Assembly: GCA_001805055.1 (NCBI GenBank)
Contig: MHDZ01000087.1
Coordinates: 1 to 41,782, forward strand
Direction of reading: 5' to 3'
DNA from: Nitrospirae bacterium GWC2_57_13
GTDB lineage: Bacteria; Nitrospirota; UBA9217
DNA length: 41,782 nucleotides
Part shown: positions 32,147-40,765 of the stretch, piece after piece
How the letters are laid out: the number at the start of each line of letters is the position of its first letter
Numbering within the stretch: the first letter of the stretch is position 1
Position numbers and translations under genes: made by a program
Notes under the pieces: generated by a model
Told to the model about the DNA's origin: nothing
Seen by the model: the letters and a program-made list of their open reading frames with translations, nothing else
Databases searched by the model: none

Positions 32147-32638
32147 ATGATGCTGGATTATCTCGGAATATTCAAGAGATTCAATGAAGAGGGCATCCGC
32201 TACATCGTTGTCGGAGGCATGGCGGTCAACCTGCACGGCATTCCACGGATGACCTATGATATTGATCTATTGTTGGATATGGATGACCGGAATATCGAAT
32301 CGTTCATCCAGTTGCTTACAGGGTGGGGGTTCAAGCCAAAGGTGCCCGTGGACATTGCAGAGTTTGCCGATAGCGCAAAACGGAATGACTGGATAAAAAA
32401 CAAGAACATGAAAGCATTCAACCTGATGAATCCAGAATGGGCCATCAGGGAGATAGATATATTGATCGATGCTCCCGTTGATTTTGCGAAGGCGGATAGG
32501 GGCAAGAAGGTCGTTCTGATACAGAATGTTCAGGTCCCGGTAATAGGCATTGACGATCTTATCGTGATGAAGGAAAAAGCGGATCGGCAGCAGGATGCAG
32601 CAGATGTCAGAAGCCTGAAGGAACTTCGTGATGAGTGA
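32147..32638 (+). CDS. Nucleotidyltransferase-fold protein (toxin-antitoxin type)
   Basis: 163 residues from ATG 32147. Its core YIVVGGMAVNLHGI then MTYDIDLLLD is the GG...DxD arrangement of the DNA polymerase beta-like fold in AbiEii/DUF6036-type nucleotidyltransferases. A later EIDILID supplies a third acidic residue. GGAG at 32137-32140 favours starts at 32147 or 32150 over 32135. It overlaps the following small gene by 8 bp, the arrangement of two-component NTase modules that often act as toxin-antitoxin or phage-defence pairs. Toxicity is an inference. Confidence 0.8.
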   Translation: MMLDYLGIFKRFNEEGIRYIVVGGMAVNLHGIPRMTYDIDLLLDMDDRNIESFIQLLTGWGFKPKVPVDIAEFADSAKRNDWIKNKNMKAFNLMNPEWAIREIDILIDAPVDFAKADRGKKVVLIQNVQVPVIGIDDLIVMKEKADRQQDAADVRSLKELRDE

Positions 32639-32813
32639 GCATCAGCACAAAAAGGGTTTTGATTATTTCCTTGCAAAGGAGACGATCGAGGAATATGGCA
32701 GAATACCGCTTGAGCTGCGGCTCCAATGGTTGTATATGGGCAATCTCCTTCGTATGGGGTATGATAAGAAGACCATCGAGATCCAGGACCGGTTCCGGGA
32801 AGGGAAGAATTGA
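32631..32813 (+). CDS. Small partner protein of the nucleotidyltransferase
   Basis: 60 residues, charged and helical. The central PLELRLQWLYMGNLLRMG resembles short proteins found next to NTase-fold genes, with a consensus P-x-E-x-R-L-x-W-L. It overlaps the upstream stop by 8 bp, so expression is coupled. It may be the antitoxin or a specificity subunit; nothing in the sequence proves either. The duplicated trpB tail begins 10 bp after its stop codon. Confidence 0.7.
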   Translation: MSEHQHKKGFDYFLAKETIEEYGRIPLELRLQWLYMGNLLRMGYDKKTIEIQDRFREGKN

Positions 32814-32822
32814 GCCGGAAGG

Positions 32823-32869
32823 GACAAAGACGTGATGCAGGTAGCGAAGATATGGGGAGTGGAGCTGTA
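32823..32869 (+). repeat. 47-bp direct repeat, copy 2 (orphan trpB 3' end)
   Basis: Decodes in the trpB frame as [15 protein letters not shown], but the stop codon is lost (TAC). Of four differences from copy 1, three are synonymous and one changes Arg to Trp. Confidence 0.9.
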
Positions 32870-32974
32870 CAGGTGCGGAGGCGGGCTATGACTGGAAAAG
32901 AGCCCATAATGAAAGCGCAAAGCACTTTCAGCATCAACATCACGGTCCCGGCGTCAGGATGCGGAGGTATGAAA

Positions 32975-34270
32975 ATGAAGGGTAATTTAATTTCTTTAAC
33001 CGGTATGATCTTTATCCTGCTTGCAAGCATGGCGATGACAGGATGTGCAATTACTGGTACGCCCTTAGCGACAGCCGCGTACAAAGGACGGACCGATGTC
33101 GTCAAAGAGCTGCTGGATAAGGGTGCTGATGCGAATGAGAGAAGTGGCTGTGGACTTGGCTGGGATCCAAACGTGACTGCCTTGACGTGTGCGGCACATG
33201 GCGGCCACATGGAATCCGTAAAGGTCTTGGTTGGCAGGGGCGCTGATGTGAATGCACGTTCCCGCGACGGCTGGACACCTCTTATATCTGCTGCATATGC
33301 GGGTAATGCCGACATCGCGAAACTCCTTATTGAGAAGGGCGCTGACATAGATTCCGCTATGGCATTTCTTGAAAAGTGGGGTCTAGGTAAGGATGGTTTT
33401 AGGTTACTGGAGAAACTTGCAAAGAAGCAGCAGCCAGCAATGCAGCCTGAAACACTAGCTTCCAAACCCTTTCAAGAAGTATCTCCAGCCATCAAATCCG
33501 ATGTTAACGAACTTCCTGCGATAAAAGCAAAACCCGACAAAAACGCCTACGCCATTGTCGTCGGCATTGAGCAATACCGTCAGAAGCTTCCGAAGGCTGA
33601 CTTTGCCGTAGCTGATGCGAAGAGCGTGAGCGACTACCTCACCAGGGTCATGGGATATCCTGAGGAAAATGTCGTTACGCTGCTTAACGATCGCGCTGCA
33701 TTGGGCGATTTTGTTAAGTATTTTGAGAAGTGGCTGCCCAACAATGTAGAGAAAGACGGCACCGTTTTTGTTTACTATTCCGGCCATGGCGCTCCGGATT
33801 CCAAGACGGGAGGGGCTTACCTCGTTCCCTATGACGGCGATCCGACCTTCATCGCCGAGACCGGCTATTCTCTTAAGCGCATGTACGATGCTCTCGGCAA
33901 GCTTCCGGCGAAGGAAATTATCGTCGCCCTCGATTCCTGTTTCTCCGGTGCCGGGGGCAGGTCCGTCATCGCCAAGGGCGCACGGCCCCTGGTCATGAAC
34001 CTTCAGACAGCCATAGCTCCTGCTAAGAATATGACCGTGCTGGCCGCCTCCTCAGGCGAGCAGACCAGCTCGACGTATGATGAGAAGGGGCATGGGTTGT
34101 TCACCTACTTCATGCTGAATGGCATCAAGAACGAGGACATAGTGAAGCCGGACGGAAGTCTGGAAATCAGAGACCTCTATAACTACATAAAGCCCCAGGT
34201 GGAGAACATAGCCCGGAGGAAATACAATAACGAGCAGACGCCGCAGTTGATCGAGGGGAAGGGAAATTAG
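32975..34270 (+). CDS. Ankyrin-repeat, caspase-fold (peptidase C14) lipoprotein 1
   Basis: 431 residues. Lipoprotein signal with lipobox MTGC (Cys24), then three ankyrin repeats (about 29-125: TPLATAAYKGRTDVVKELL, ALTCAAHGGHMESVKVL, TPLISAAYAGNADIAKLL). A linker of about 60 residues follows, then a C14 caspase-like domain (about 188-425). Catalytic His271 is in VYYSGHGAP and Cys322 in VALDSCFSGAGG; LFTYFMLNGI and a conserved QTPQLIEGKG tail follow. It should face the periplasm. GGAGG 7 nt upstream selects ATG 32975 over 32969. Closest relatives are the next two genes. Substrate unknown. Confidence 0.88.
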   Translation: MKGNLISLTGMIFILLASMAMTGCAITGTPLATAAYKGRTDVVKELLDKGADANERSGCGLGWDPNVTALTCAAHGGHMESVKVLVGRGADVNARSRDGWTPLISAAYAGNADIAKLLIEKGADIDSAMAFLEKWGLGKDGFRLLEKLAKKQQPAMQPETLASKPFQEVSPAIKSDVNELPAIKAKPDKNAYAIVVGIEQYRQKLPKADFAVADAKSVSDYLTRVMGYPEENVVTLLNDRAALGDFVKYFEKWLPNNVEKDGTVFVYYSGHGAPDSKTGGAYLVPYDGDPTFIAETGYSLKRMYDALGKLPAKEIIVALDSCFSGAGGRSVIAKGARPLVMNLQTAIAPAKNMTVLAASSGEQTSSTYDEKGHGLFTYFMLNGIKNEDIVKPDGSLEIRDLYNYIKPQVENIARRKYNNEQTPQLIEGKGN

Positions 34271-34281
34271 TGCGCTATATC

Positions 34282-34318
34282 AAATGAAGGTCAGGTTTGA
34301 TGCTTAATGCCTTCATTT
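34282..34318. promoter_or_regulatory. Perfect 9-bp inverted repeat before the second caspase gene
   Basis: AAATGAAGG (34282-34290) and CCTTCATTT (34310-34318) with a 19-nt spacer, ending 14 nt before the ATG at 34333. There is no T-run, so an operator or RNA hairpin is more likely than a terminator. Confidence 0.45.
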
Positions 34319-34332
34319 AGGTGGGGTGGTGT

Positions 34333-35760
34333 ATGAAAAGAATATCAGTATTTGTTTCTATTTTCTTCCTGTGCATCGGACTTTCAGCCTGTGCAACAAC
34401 GGGCGGCCCCCTGCATATTGCTTCCGGGCAGGGCGATTTAACGGCAATAAAGAATGCATTGCATGCTGGAGCTGACCCCAATGAGCACAAGGGCAAGATG
34501 ACCAATATCGTCGATGGGTGGAGTCCTGCGGGGTGGGGTGGGCCTCCACTGCACCACGCAGCGTACTATTGTCGTGCAGAGGCGGCAAGAGTCCTTATAG
34601 AAAAGGGCGCCGATGTGAACGCGAAGGGCGGGATCGGGCTTACGGCCCTGCACAGGGCGGCAGTTAAAGACTGTGTGGAGGTCATAAAGATACTCCTTGA
34701 AAAAGGCGCGGACATTAATGCACGCGATACCGGGTTTCAATACTCGCCGCTTGAGTGGGCCGCTCTCTCCGGCTCCTCAAATGCCGTCAGGCTGTTGATC
34801 GAAAAGGGCGCAGACCCGGAAGAAGCGATGTTCAAGCTCCAAACAACGAATAAGGGCAAACTCCCTTCAACAATGAATCCTGAGGCAGGCGTACAGCTTT
34901 TAAGTGCTGTTGTCCGGCGGGATAAGAAGGCAGGGCAGCCTGCGGGTTTCAAAGACATGTTTGAAGGTGGCAGGCCTGAGGCCAGATCCGATGTGGATGA
35001 TATCCCTTCTGCAAAAGCAAAGCTGAACAAGAACGCCTATGCCATAGTTATCGGCATAGAGCAATACCGTCAGAAGCTTCCGAAGGCTGATTTTGCCGTT
35101 AGTGACGCGAAGATCATGGTCGAATATCTGACCAGGGTATTGGGCTATCCTGAAGAGAATGTTATAACATTGTTAAACGACCACGCATCAAACGTTGACC
35201 TAGTAAAATATTTCGAAAAGTGGCTCCCGAACAATGTCGAGCCCGGAGCATCGGTTTTCATATATTATTCCGGCCACGGCGCTCCGAACCCCAAGACCGG
35301 TGATGCCTATCTCGTTCCCTATGACGGCGATCCGTCCTTCATTGATGAGACCGGATATTCCTTGAAGCGCATGTACGCTGCACTCGGCAAACTTCCGGCG
35401 AAAAAAATTATCGTAGCGCTTGATTCGTGCTTCTCCGGCGCAGGCGGCAGCTCGGTTATCGCAAAAGGTTCAAGGCCGCTGGTAATGAATCTTCAGACGG
35501 CAACGGCTTTAGCGGCGAACATGACTGTCCTGTCCGCGTCGAGCGGTGAGCAGACGAGTTCGACGTATGATGAAAAAGGGCACGGGCTGTTCACCTACTT
35601 CATGCTCAAAGGCATCAAGGACGAAAATGTGGTCAAACCGGACGGCTCGATTGCGATCAGCGATCTGTTCGGCTATATTAAACCTCAGGTGGAGCGGATC
35701 GCCCGAAAGCAATACAACAATGAGCAGTCGCCTCAGTTGATTGGGGCGAAAAAGAATTGA
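34333..35760 (+). CDS. Ankyrin-repeat, caspase-fold (peptidase C14) lipoprotein 2
   Basis: 475 residues. Lipobox LSAC (Cys near 16-17), then four ankyrin-like units (GPLHIASGQGDLTAIKNAL, PPLHHAAYYCRAEAARVL, TALHRAAVKDCVEVIKIL, SPLEWAALSGSSNAVRLL) and a linker of about 75 residues. The C14 domain has His in IYYSGHGAPN and Cys in VALDSCFSGAGG. The protease part is nearly the same as in the flanking paralogues, while the ankyrin part has one more repeat and differs strongly. This suggests a conserved effector with a variable sensor. The ribosome-binding site is weak (GGTGGGGTGG). Confidence 0.88.
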   Translation: MKRISVFVSIFFLCIGLSACATTGGPLHIASGQGDLTAIKNALHAGADPNEHKGKMTNIVDGWSPAGWGGPPLHHAAYYCRAEAARVLIEKGADVNAKGGIGLTALHRAAVKDCVEVIKILLEKGADINARDTGFQYSPLEWAALSGSSNAVRLLIEKGADPEEAMFKLQTTNKGKLPSTMNPEAGVQLLSAVVRRDKKAGQPAGFKDMFEGGRPEARSDVDDIPSAKAKLNKNAYAIVIGIEQYRQKLPKADFAVSDAKIMVEYLTRVLGYPEENVITLLNDHASNVDLVKYFEKWLPNNVEPGASVFIYYSGHGAPNPKTGDAYLVPYDGDPSFIDETGYSLKRMYAALGKLPAKKIIVALDSCFSGAGGSSVIAKGSRPLVMNLQTATALAANMTVLSASSGEQTSSTYDEKGHGLFTYFMLKGIKDENVVKPDGSIAISDLFGYIKPQVERIARKQYNNEQSPQLIGAKKN

Positions 35761-35816
35761 TCAGTTGAAGGCGAAAAGCAAGCGACGCAAGAAGTTGTAA
35801 GGTGTATAGAGATAGA

Positions 35817-37133
35817 ATGATGTCATTATGGAATATGGATGGTAACGTGAAGAAATACACTGCACGTGTGATTTTGCTTTTGGTTATACTCAGCATGCTG
35901 CTTAGCGCCTGCGCGTCTGTGCCGGTGGCCTCGCCGGAAATGGACATGAAAATGAAGAGTATGGCACCACCGCCGGGCAAGGCACTGCTTTATGTTTATC
36001 GAAATGCTGTGTTTGCCGGTAGCAGCGTCCTCTTTAAAATTATTGTAGATGGGAACACCGCAGGCACGCTTGCAGAAAGAACGTATTTGGCGGTACTGCT
36101 AGAGCCGGGGAAACATCGCGTTCATGATGGAAATCCCCAAAACTTACTTCCCCTCAATATCGAGGCAGGCAAGACATACTATGTCAAAGTCTCGGCGGTT
36201 TCGAATCCGTCCAGTGTCCGCGAGGATAATGCCCGAAAAGCAATGGCCGATTACAAGCTGATTGATGAAAGCGAAGAACCCATACAGATAACGTCTGCAA
36301 GCGCAAAACCGACAAATGTTGCACGTGCGTCATCAATTGAACCAATGCCCGCTATGACGGTCCGGTCCGATATTGATGACCTGCCTTTGGCGAAGGTTAA
36401 GCAAAACAAAAACTCTTATGCCATTGTTATCGGCATTGAAAGCTATCGTCAGAAGCTGCCCGCAGCTGATTTCGCGGTACAGGATGCCAAACTGGTCACC
36501 GAGTACTTGACGAAGGTCATGGGCTATCCAGAGGAGAATATCGTCACCGTATTGAATGACCATGCAACCAAAGGTGATTTTGAAAAGTATTTTGAAAAGT
36601 GGCTGCCGAACAACGTGGAGAAGGACAGTACGGTATTTGTTTACTATTCCGGCCATGGTGCACCCAACCCGAAGAGCGGTAGCGCCTATCTCGTACCCTA
36701 TGACGGCGATCCGTCCTTCATTGATGAGACCGGATACTCTCTGAAGAGAATGTACGCAGCTCTTGGCAAACTGCCTGCCAAGGAGGTCATTGTCGCTCTC
36801 GATTCCTGTTTCTCCGGAGCCGGGGGGCGGTCCGTGCTCGCCAAGGGCGCCCGGCCGCTGGTGATGAACCTGAACACTGCGCCGCCGGCGAAGAACATGA
36901 CCGTGCTTGCGGCGTCCTCAGGCGAGCAGATCAGCTCCACCTATGATGAGAAGGGGCATGGCCTGTTCACGTACTTCATGCTGAAGGGCATCAGAAACGA
37001 AGATGTGGTCAAGCAGGACGGCTCGCTTGATATTCCTGCCCTGTTCGACTATGTCAAACCCCAGGTGCAGAGCATTGCCAGAAAGAAATACAACAACGAG
37101 CAGACGCCGCAGTTGATCGAGGGGAAGAGTTAG
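35817..37133 (+). CDS. DUF2846-caspase-fold (peptidase C14) lipoprotein 3
   Basis: About 438 residues. Lipobox LLSAC, then a DUF2846-like domain (PPPGKALLYVYRNAVFAGSS through KTYYVKVSA) in place of ankyrin repeats, a linker, and the same C14 domain with His in VYYSGHGAPN and Cys in VALDSCFSGAGG. DUF2846 is a small beta domain of lipoproteins. The start is uncertain: ATG 35817 or 35820, or GTG 35847 directly before the hydrophobic signal. The 3' 33 bases match the end of caspase gene 1 rather than gene 2. Eight bp later begins the DUF4384 gene. Confidence 0.86.
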   Translation: MMSLWNMDGNVKKYTARVILLLVILSMLLSACASVPVASPEMDMKMKSMAPPPGKALLYVYRNAVFAGSSVLFKIIVDGNTAGTLAERTYLAVLLEPGKHRVHDGNPQNLLPLNIEAGKTYYVKVSAVSNPSSVREDNARKAMADYKLIDESEEPIQITSASAKPTNVARASSIEPMPAMTVRSDIDDLPLAKVKQNKNSYAIVIGIESYRQKLPAADFAVQDAKLVTEYLTKVMGYPEENIVTVLNDHATKGDFEKYFEKWLPNNVEKDSTVFVYYSGHGAPNPKSGSAYLVPYDGDPSFIDETGYSLKRMYAALGKLPAKEVIVALDSCFSGAGGRSVLAKGARPLVMNLNTAPPAKNMTVLAASSGEQISSTYDEKGHGLFTYFMLKGIRNEDVVKQDGSLDIPALFDYVKPQVQSIARKKYNNEQTPQLIEGKS

Positions 37134-37140
37134 GGCAGCT

Positions 37141-37971
37141 ATGAAAAACCTTTTGAGAGCGGCGATGACAGCGGTAGTGTTGTTGGGCCTTGTTCCGTCC
37201 CTGGCGCAGGCAGCCGAAGAGCCGGTCTGGGTCGAAGCTGTCGGCGAAGCGCAGATGGGTGAGTATGACACGCAGAAGGAAGTGAAGGAGCGCGCCAAAC
37301 GGGATGCTCAACAGAAGGCCGTGGAGAAGGCCGTGGGGGCCTTCATCCGTTCTCATACGTTCGTGTCGAACAACCAGATTGCTGACGATCTCGTCTACGC
37401 TTCTGTGCGCGGGAAGGTCGAGAAGGCGGAGATCCTGTCCGAAGGATGGAACCAGAAGGACCGGAACCTCTACCGCGTTGCCCTGAAGGCCCTGGTGACT
37501 CCGGTCTATCCTGAGCGAGGCGAGGGTCTTTCGATCAAGGTATCGCTTTCCAGGACGCTTCTTAAAGAAGGGGAAGACGTCAGGATATTCTACCAGGCGA
37601 ACAGCGACTGCCATGTTTACCTCTTTTCCGTTGCAGCCGACGGATCGGTCACGCTCCTGCTTCCCAACGCCCAGGATCGGGACAATTTCGTCAAGGGCGG
37701 CACGGCCGTCGAATTTCCGTCCACGGGCAATCCGCTCCGGCTTGAGGCCCGCTTCCTGCCGGGTTTCATCGGCAAGAGCGCAGAGGAGCGGGTCAAGATC
37801 ATCGCCACGAAGAATAAGGAAGACATCATCGCCCTGGGGTTCCGCGAGGGGATGTTCGAGGCATTCGACGCCAAGTCCACGGGCATGATCAGCGACCTGG
37901 TACGGAGGCTCAATCAGCTTGAGCCTGCTGACTGGGCCGAGGCCACGGCTGTATATCAAATCAACCGGTGA
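37141..37971 (+). CDS. Exported DUF4384 domain protein
   Basis: 276 residues. Sec signal peptide (about 1-24, VVLLGLVPSLAQA). The N-terminal part (KERAKRDAQQKAVEKAVGAF) is like the LPP20/FlgT-type periplasmic domain. It is followed by a DUF4384 beta domain (about 125-215: IKVSLSRTLLKEGEDVRIFY, CHVYLFSVAADGSVTLLLPN). DUF4384 often occurs fused or next to caspase-like and trypsin-like proteases in bacteria. The 7-bp spacing to caspase gene 3 indicates one transcript. It may be a substrate, regulator or adaptor of the lipid-anchored proteases; that is inference. Confidence 0.82.
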   Translation: MKNLLRAAMTAVVLLGLVPSLAQAAEEPVWVEAVGEAQMGEYDTQKEVKERAKRDAQQKAVEKAVGAFIRSHTFVSNNQIADDLVYASVRGKVEKAEILSEGWNQKDRNLYRVALKALVTPVYPERGEGLSIKVSLSRTLLKEGEDVRIFYQANSDCHVYLFSVAADGSVTLLLPNAQDRDNFVKGGTAVEFPSTGNPLRLEARFLPGFIGKSAEERVKIIATKNKEDIIALGFREGMFEAFDAKSTGMISDLVRRLNQLEPADWAEATAVYQINR

Positions 37972-38100
37972 GATTCCGGCGCGGCCTGTGGTTGCGGCAA
38001 AGGCAAATTGGAAAATGGAAATTGTAAAATTGCGGCATGGCCGGAGGCCATGTGGTTTTAAACAGGCGCCCGACTTTGACCGGTTTCTAAGAGAAAGAGC

Positions 38101-38916
38101 ATGATAATGTCGAGAATAAAAACTACATTCAATCGTCTTAAAAAAAAGAACGAGAAGGCCCTCATCCCCTATATCATGGCAGGGGACCCGGACCTCGCCG
38201 TGACAAAGGACCTCATCTTTGAGATGGAGCAGGCGGGTTGTGATATAATTGAGCTTGGCGCGCCCTTCTCAGACCCCCTGGCCGACGGTCCTACGATCCA
38301 GCAGGCCGCGATCCGGTCATTGGCAAAGGGCACGACCGTTGCGTCGGTGCTCGGCCTGGTAGCCGATGTCCGGGCAAAAACGAAGATACCGCTCATTCTC
38401 ATGACCTACTATAATCTCATCTTCAAATATGGAGAGGAGCGGTTCGTTCATGATGCGGTCTCGGCAGGCCTCGACGGCATCATTCTTCCTGACCTGCCGC
38501 CTGACGAGGCGGGGACGCTCATACCCCTGGCCAAGAAGGCCGGTCTTGATACGATCTTTCTCCTGGCGCCGACGAGCACTGATGACCGCGTGAAGCTTGT
38601 GAGCAAGGTATCGCAGGGCTTTATCTATTATGTATCGCTTACGGGCGTGACCGGATCTGCGCCGGCGAACCAGCAGGGAATAACGGAGTCCATCAGGAAG
38701 ATCAAGGCGCAAACTGATAAACCCGTCTGTGTCGGCTTTGGAATCTCCACGCCCGATCAGGCAGCGCAAGTTGCTATGGGGGGCGCAGACGGTGTCATCG
38801 TGGGAAGCGCCATCGTGAAGCTGGTGGACCAGAATTCTGGCTCTTCCGATCTCGTTCAAACGTGCGGCAGCTTTGTGAAGGCGCTCAAAGAAGGAATACT
38901 GGCTGCGCAGCGCTGA
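38101..38916 (+). CDS. trpA: Tryptophan synthase alpha chain
   Basis: 271 residues. Cleaves indole-3-glycerol phosphate and channels indole to TrpB. PYIMAGDPD opens the barrel, and the catalytic Glu and Asp lie in IELGAPFSDPLADGPTIQ. MTYYNLIFKYG, LPDLPPDEA, LLAPTSTDDR, YYVSLTGVTG and GFGISTPDQA follow. All motifs are intact, so the gene appears functional despite being separated from trpB by the inserted block. The 129-bp upstream gap holds an AT-rich repeat and a GGCC-rich palindrome (GGCATGGCCGGAGGCCATG). The ribosome-binding site is weak (AGAGAAAGAG). Confidence 0.95.
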   Translation: MIMSRIKTTFNRLKKKNEKALIPYIMAGDPDLAVTKDLIFEMEQAGCDIIELGAPFSDPLADGPTIQQAAIRSLAKGTTVASVLGLVADVRAKTKIPLILMTYYNLIFKYGEERFVHDAVSAGLDGIILPDLPPDEAGTLIPLAKKAGLDTIFLLAPTSTDDRVKLVSKVSQGFIYYVSLTGVTGSAPANQQGITESIRKIKAQTDKPVCVGFGISTPDQAAQVAMGGADGVIVGSAIVKLVDQNSGSSDLVQTCGSFVKALKEGILAAQR

Positions 38917-39031
38917 TGACTGCGCGCCGGATGCGGCGAGGGACGGTATCGCTCAGCGAACAAAGAATACGACGAGGTCGGTCCGGCAACCAGGCACTTC
39001 TCCGGCCCGGACAGGACGCGGCAAAGCGCAC

Positions 39032-40660
39032 GTGGATGCGCTGCGTGCGGAATTGCAGGGGCTGAATAAATTTCTGCACCTTGAGAAGGCCAATCTCGAC
39101 ATTCTGCGCGGCAAGCAGGTAGGTCCCGCCGAGGTTGACGGGCTTCTTGCCTACTATCTTAAGACCATCCTCTCTCTCACCCATACGACCGTCGGTTCAA
39201 TTCTCATCCGCGACGGCGACCAGTTCGTCTTCAGGGCCGCCCGCGGGCCGGGAGCGCAAAAACTGATCGGAAAGCGCATTCCCGAGAGCGAAGGGATCAT
39301 TGGAGGGGTTGCCAAAAGCGGTAAGGCCCATCTCAGCGTCAATGTACGTGGGAACCGTCGCAGGAGCAGCATCAACGAGAGTACGGGCAATCGCCCCCGA
39401 AACATTCTCGCAGCGCCGATCCGGAATACGAACGGCGTGATCGGCGTGATCGAATTGATCAAAAAGTCCGACGGGAATCCCTTCACTGCTGGCGACAAGG
39501 CCATGATCGAATTCCTCGCAGGCCGCCTCTCTCTTGACATGGAGTATGCGGACCTTCTTGCGGGAAGTCAGCGGGAAGCCCGGCACCGCGTGATGCAGAT
39601 GAAGCTCTCAACGGTCCTGAACTCAACGCTCGACCAGCGCGAGGTTCGAAGGCGAGCCATGGAGGCTGCGACGGCGCTCATGGATGCCGACGTCGGATCG
39701 CTCCTGCTTGTCGATGAAAAGACCGGGGACCTCTTTTTCGAGGTGGCGCTGGGCGAGAAAGGGTCGCGGCTCAAGGAGATACGGCTTAAAATGGGCGAAG
39801 GCATTGCCGGGTGGGTTGCCGCAAAGGACCAGCCGGCCCTGGTGAACGACGTGGAGAACGACCGCCGTTATTTTCGACAAGCAGGCGTAATCACGAAGTT
39901 TGTTACCCGGAACATGGTATGCGTGCCTGTACGCTCCAAGGGTAAGGTGGTCGGCGTGCTCCAGGCCATCAATAAAAAAGGCGGCGGGGCCTTCACCGAA
40001 GAAGACCTGGAAAACTTTATGACCTTGTCCCACCAGGTGGCTGTTGCGCTCGAGAACGCGCATCTGTACGGAGAGTTGAAAGAGACCTTCGTGAATACCG
40101 CTGCAGCTCTCGCCGCTGCCGTGGAGAAGAAGGACCCTTATACGGGCGGGCACATCAAACGCGTGGTGGAGTACAGCAGTGCCATTGCCCGGTGTATCGA
40201 GGGAGACGCGGGAGACCTGGAGCAGCTCAGACTCGCTGCAGTGCTTCATGACATCGGCAAGATCGGCATCAGGGACAGCGTGCTGCTGAAGCAGGCGGGA
40301 TTCACCCCCGACGAGTTGGAGACTATGCGCTCCCATCCCCTTGTGGGCGCCGATATTCTTGCCCATATCGAGCAGATGGGCGAGGTGCGCAGGATCATGC
40401 GGTCGCACCACGAGAAGTGGAACGGCAGCGGTTATCCCGACGGGCTGGCCGGCGAAGCGATACCGCTTCACGCGCGGATCATTTCCGTGGCCGATGCCTT
40501 TGATGCCATCACGACCGACCGGCCGTACCGCAAGGCCGCAGGCCTCGATGCCGCGAAGGAGGAGATCCGGCGGCATGGGGGAACGGAGTTTGATCCCCTG
40601 GTTGTTGCGGCCTTTGTGGAGGCCTGTGAGACGGGGGATATACTTATCAGCAAGGAATGA
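39032..40660 (+). CDS. GAF-GAF-HD-GYP cyclic-di-GMP phosphodiesterase
   Basis: 542 residues, soluble. Two GAF sensor domains (about 25-170 and 185-345; the second has GEGIAGWVAAKDQPALVNDV) are followed by an HD-GYP domain (about 350-540). KKDPYTGGHIKRV, the metal pair VLHDIGKIGI, RSHHEKWNGSGYPDGL with the GYP motif, and SVADAFDAITTDRPYR are all present, so it should hydrolyse c-di-GMP. The GAF ligand is unknown. The start is a GTG at 39032 with a poor ribosome-binding site. A Crp/Fnr-type gene follows, which may respond to the same signal. Confidence 0.92.
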   Translation: MDALRAELQGLNKFLHLEKANLDILRGKQVGPAEVDGLLAYYLKTILSLTHTTVGSILIRDGDQFVFRAARGPGAQKLIGKRIPESEGIIGGVAKSGKAHLSVNVRGNRRRSSINESTGNRPRNILAAPIRNTNGVIGVIELIKKSDGNPFTAGDKAMIEFLAGRLSLDMEYADLLAGSQREARHRVMQMKLSTVLNSTLDQREVRRRAMEAATALMDADVGSLLLVDEKTGDLFFEVALGEKGSRLKEIRLKMGEGIAGWVAAKDQPALVNDVENDRRYFRQAGVITKFVTRNMVCVPVRSKGKVVGVLQAINKKGGGAFTEEDLENFMTLSHQVAVALENAHLYGELKETFVNTAAALAAAVEKKDPYTGGHIKRVVEYSSAIARCIEGDAGDLEQLRLAAVLHDIGKIGIRDSVLLKQAGFTPDELETMRSHPLVGADILAHIEQMGEVRRIMRSHHEKWNGSGYPDGLAGEAIPLHARIISVADAFDAITTDRPYRKAAGLDAAKEEIRRHGGTEFDPLVVAAFVEACETGDILISKE

Positions 40661-40765
40661 GGATGGGAAGGTAAGAAGTTGGGAGGATGAGAAACGGCAG
40701 GAACGGTTTTTCTCAACTTCTCAACCTCTCATGTTCCGAACTTCTTTTTCTAAGAGGAGGCATTC

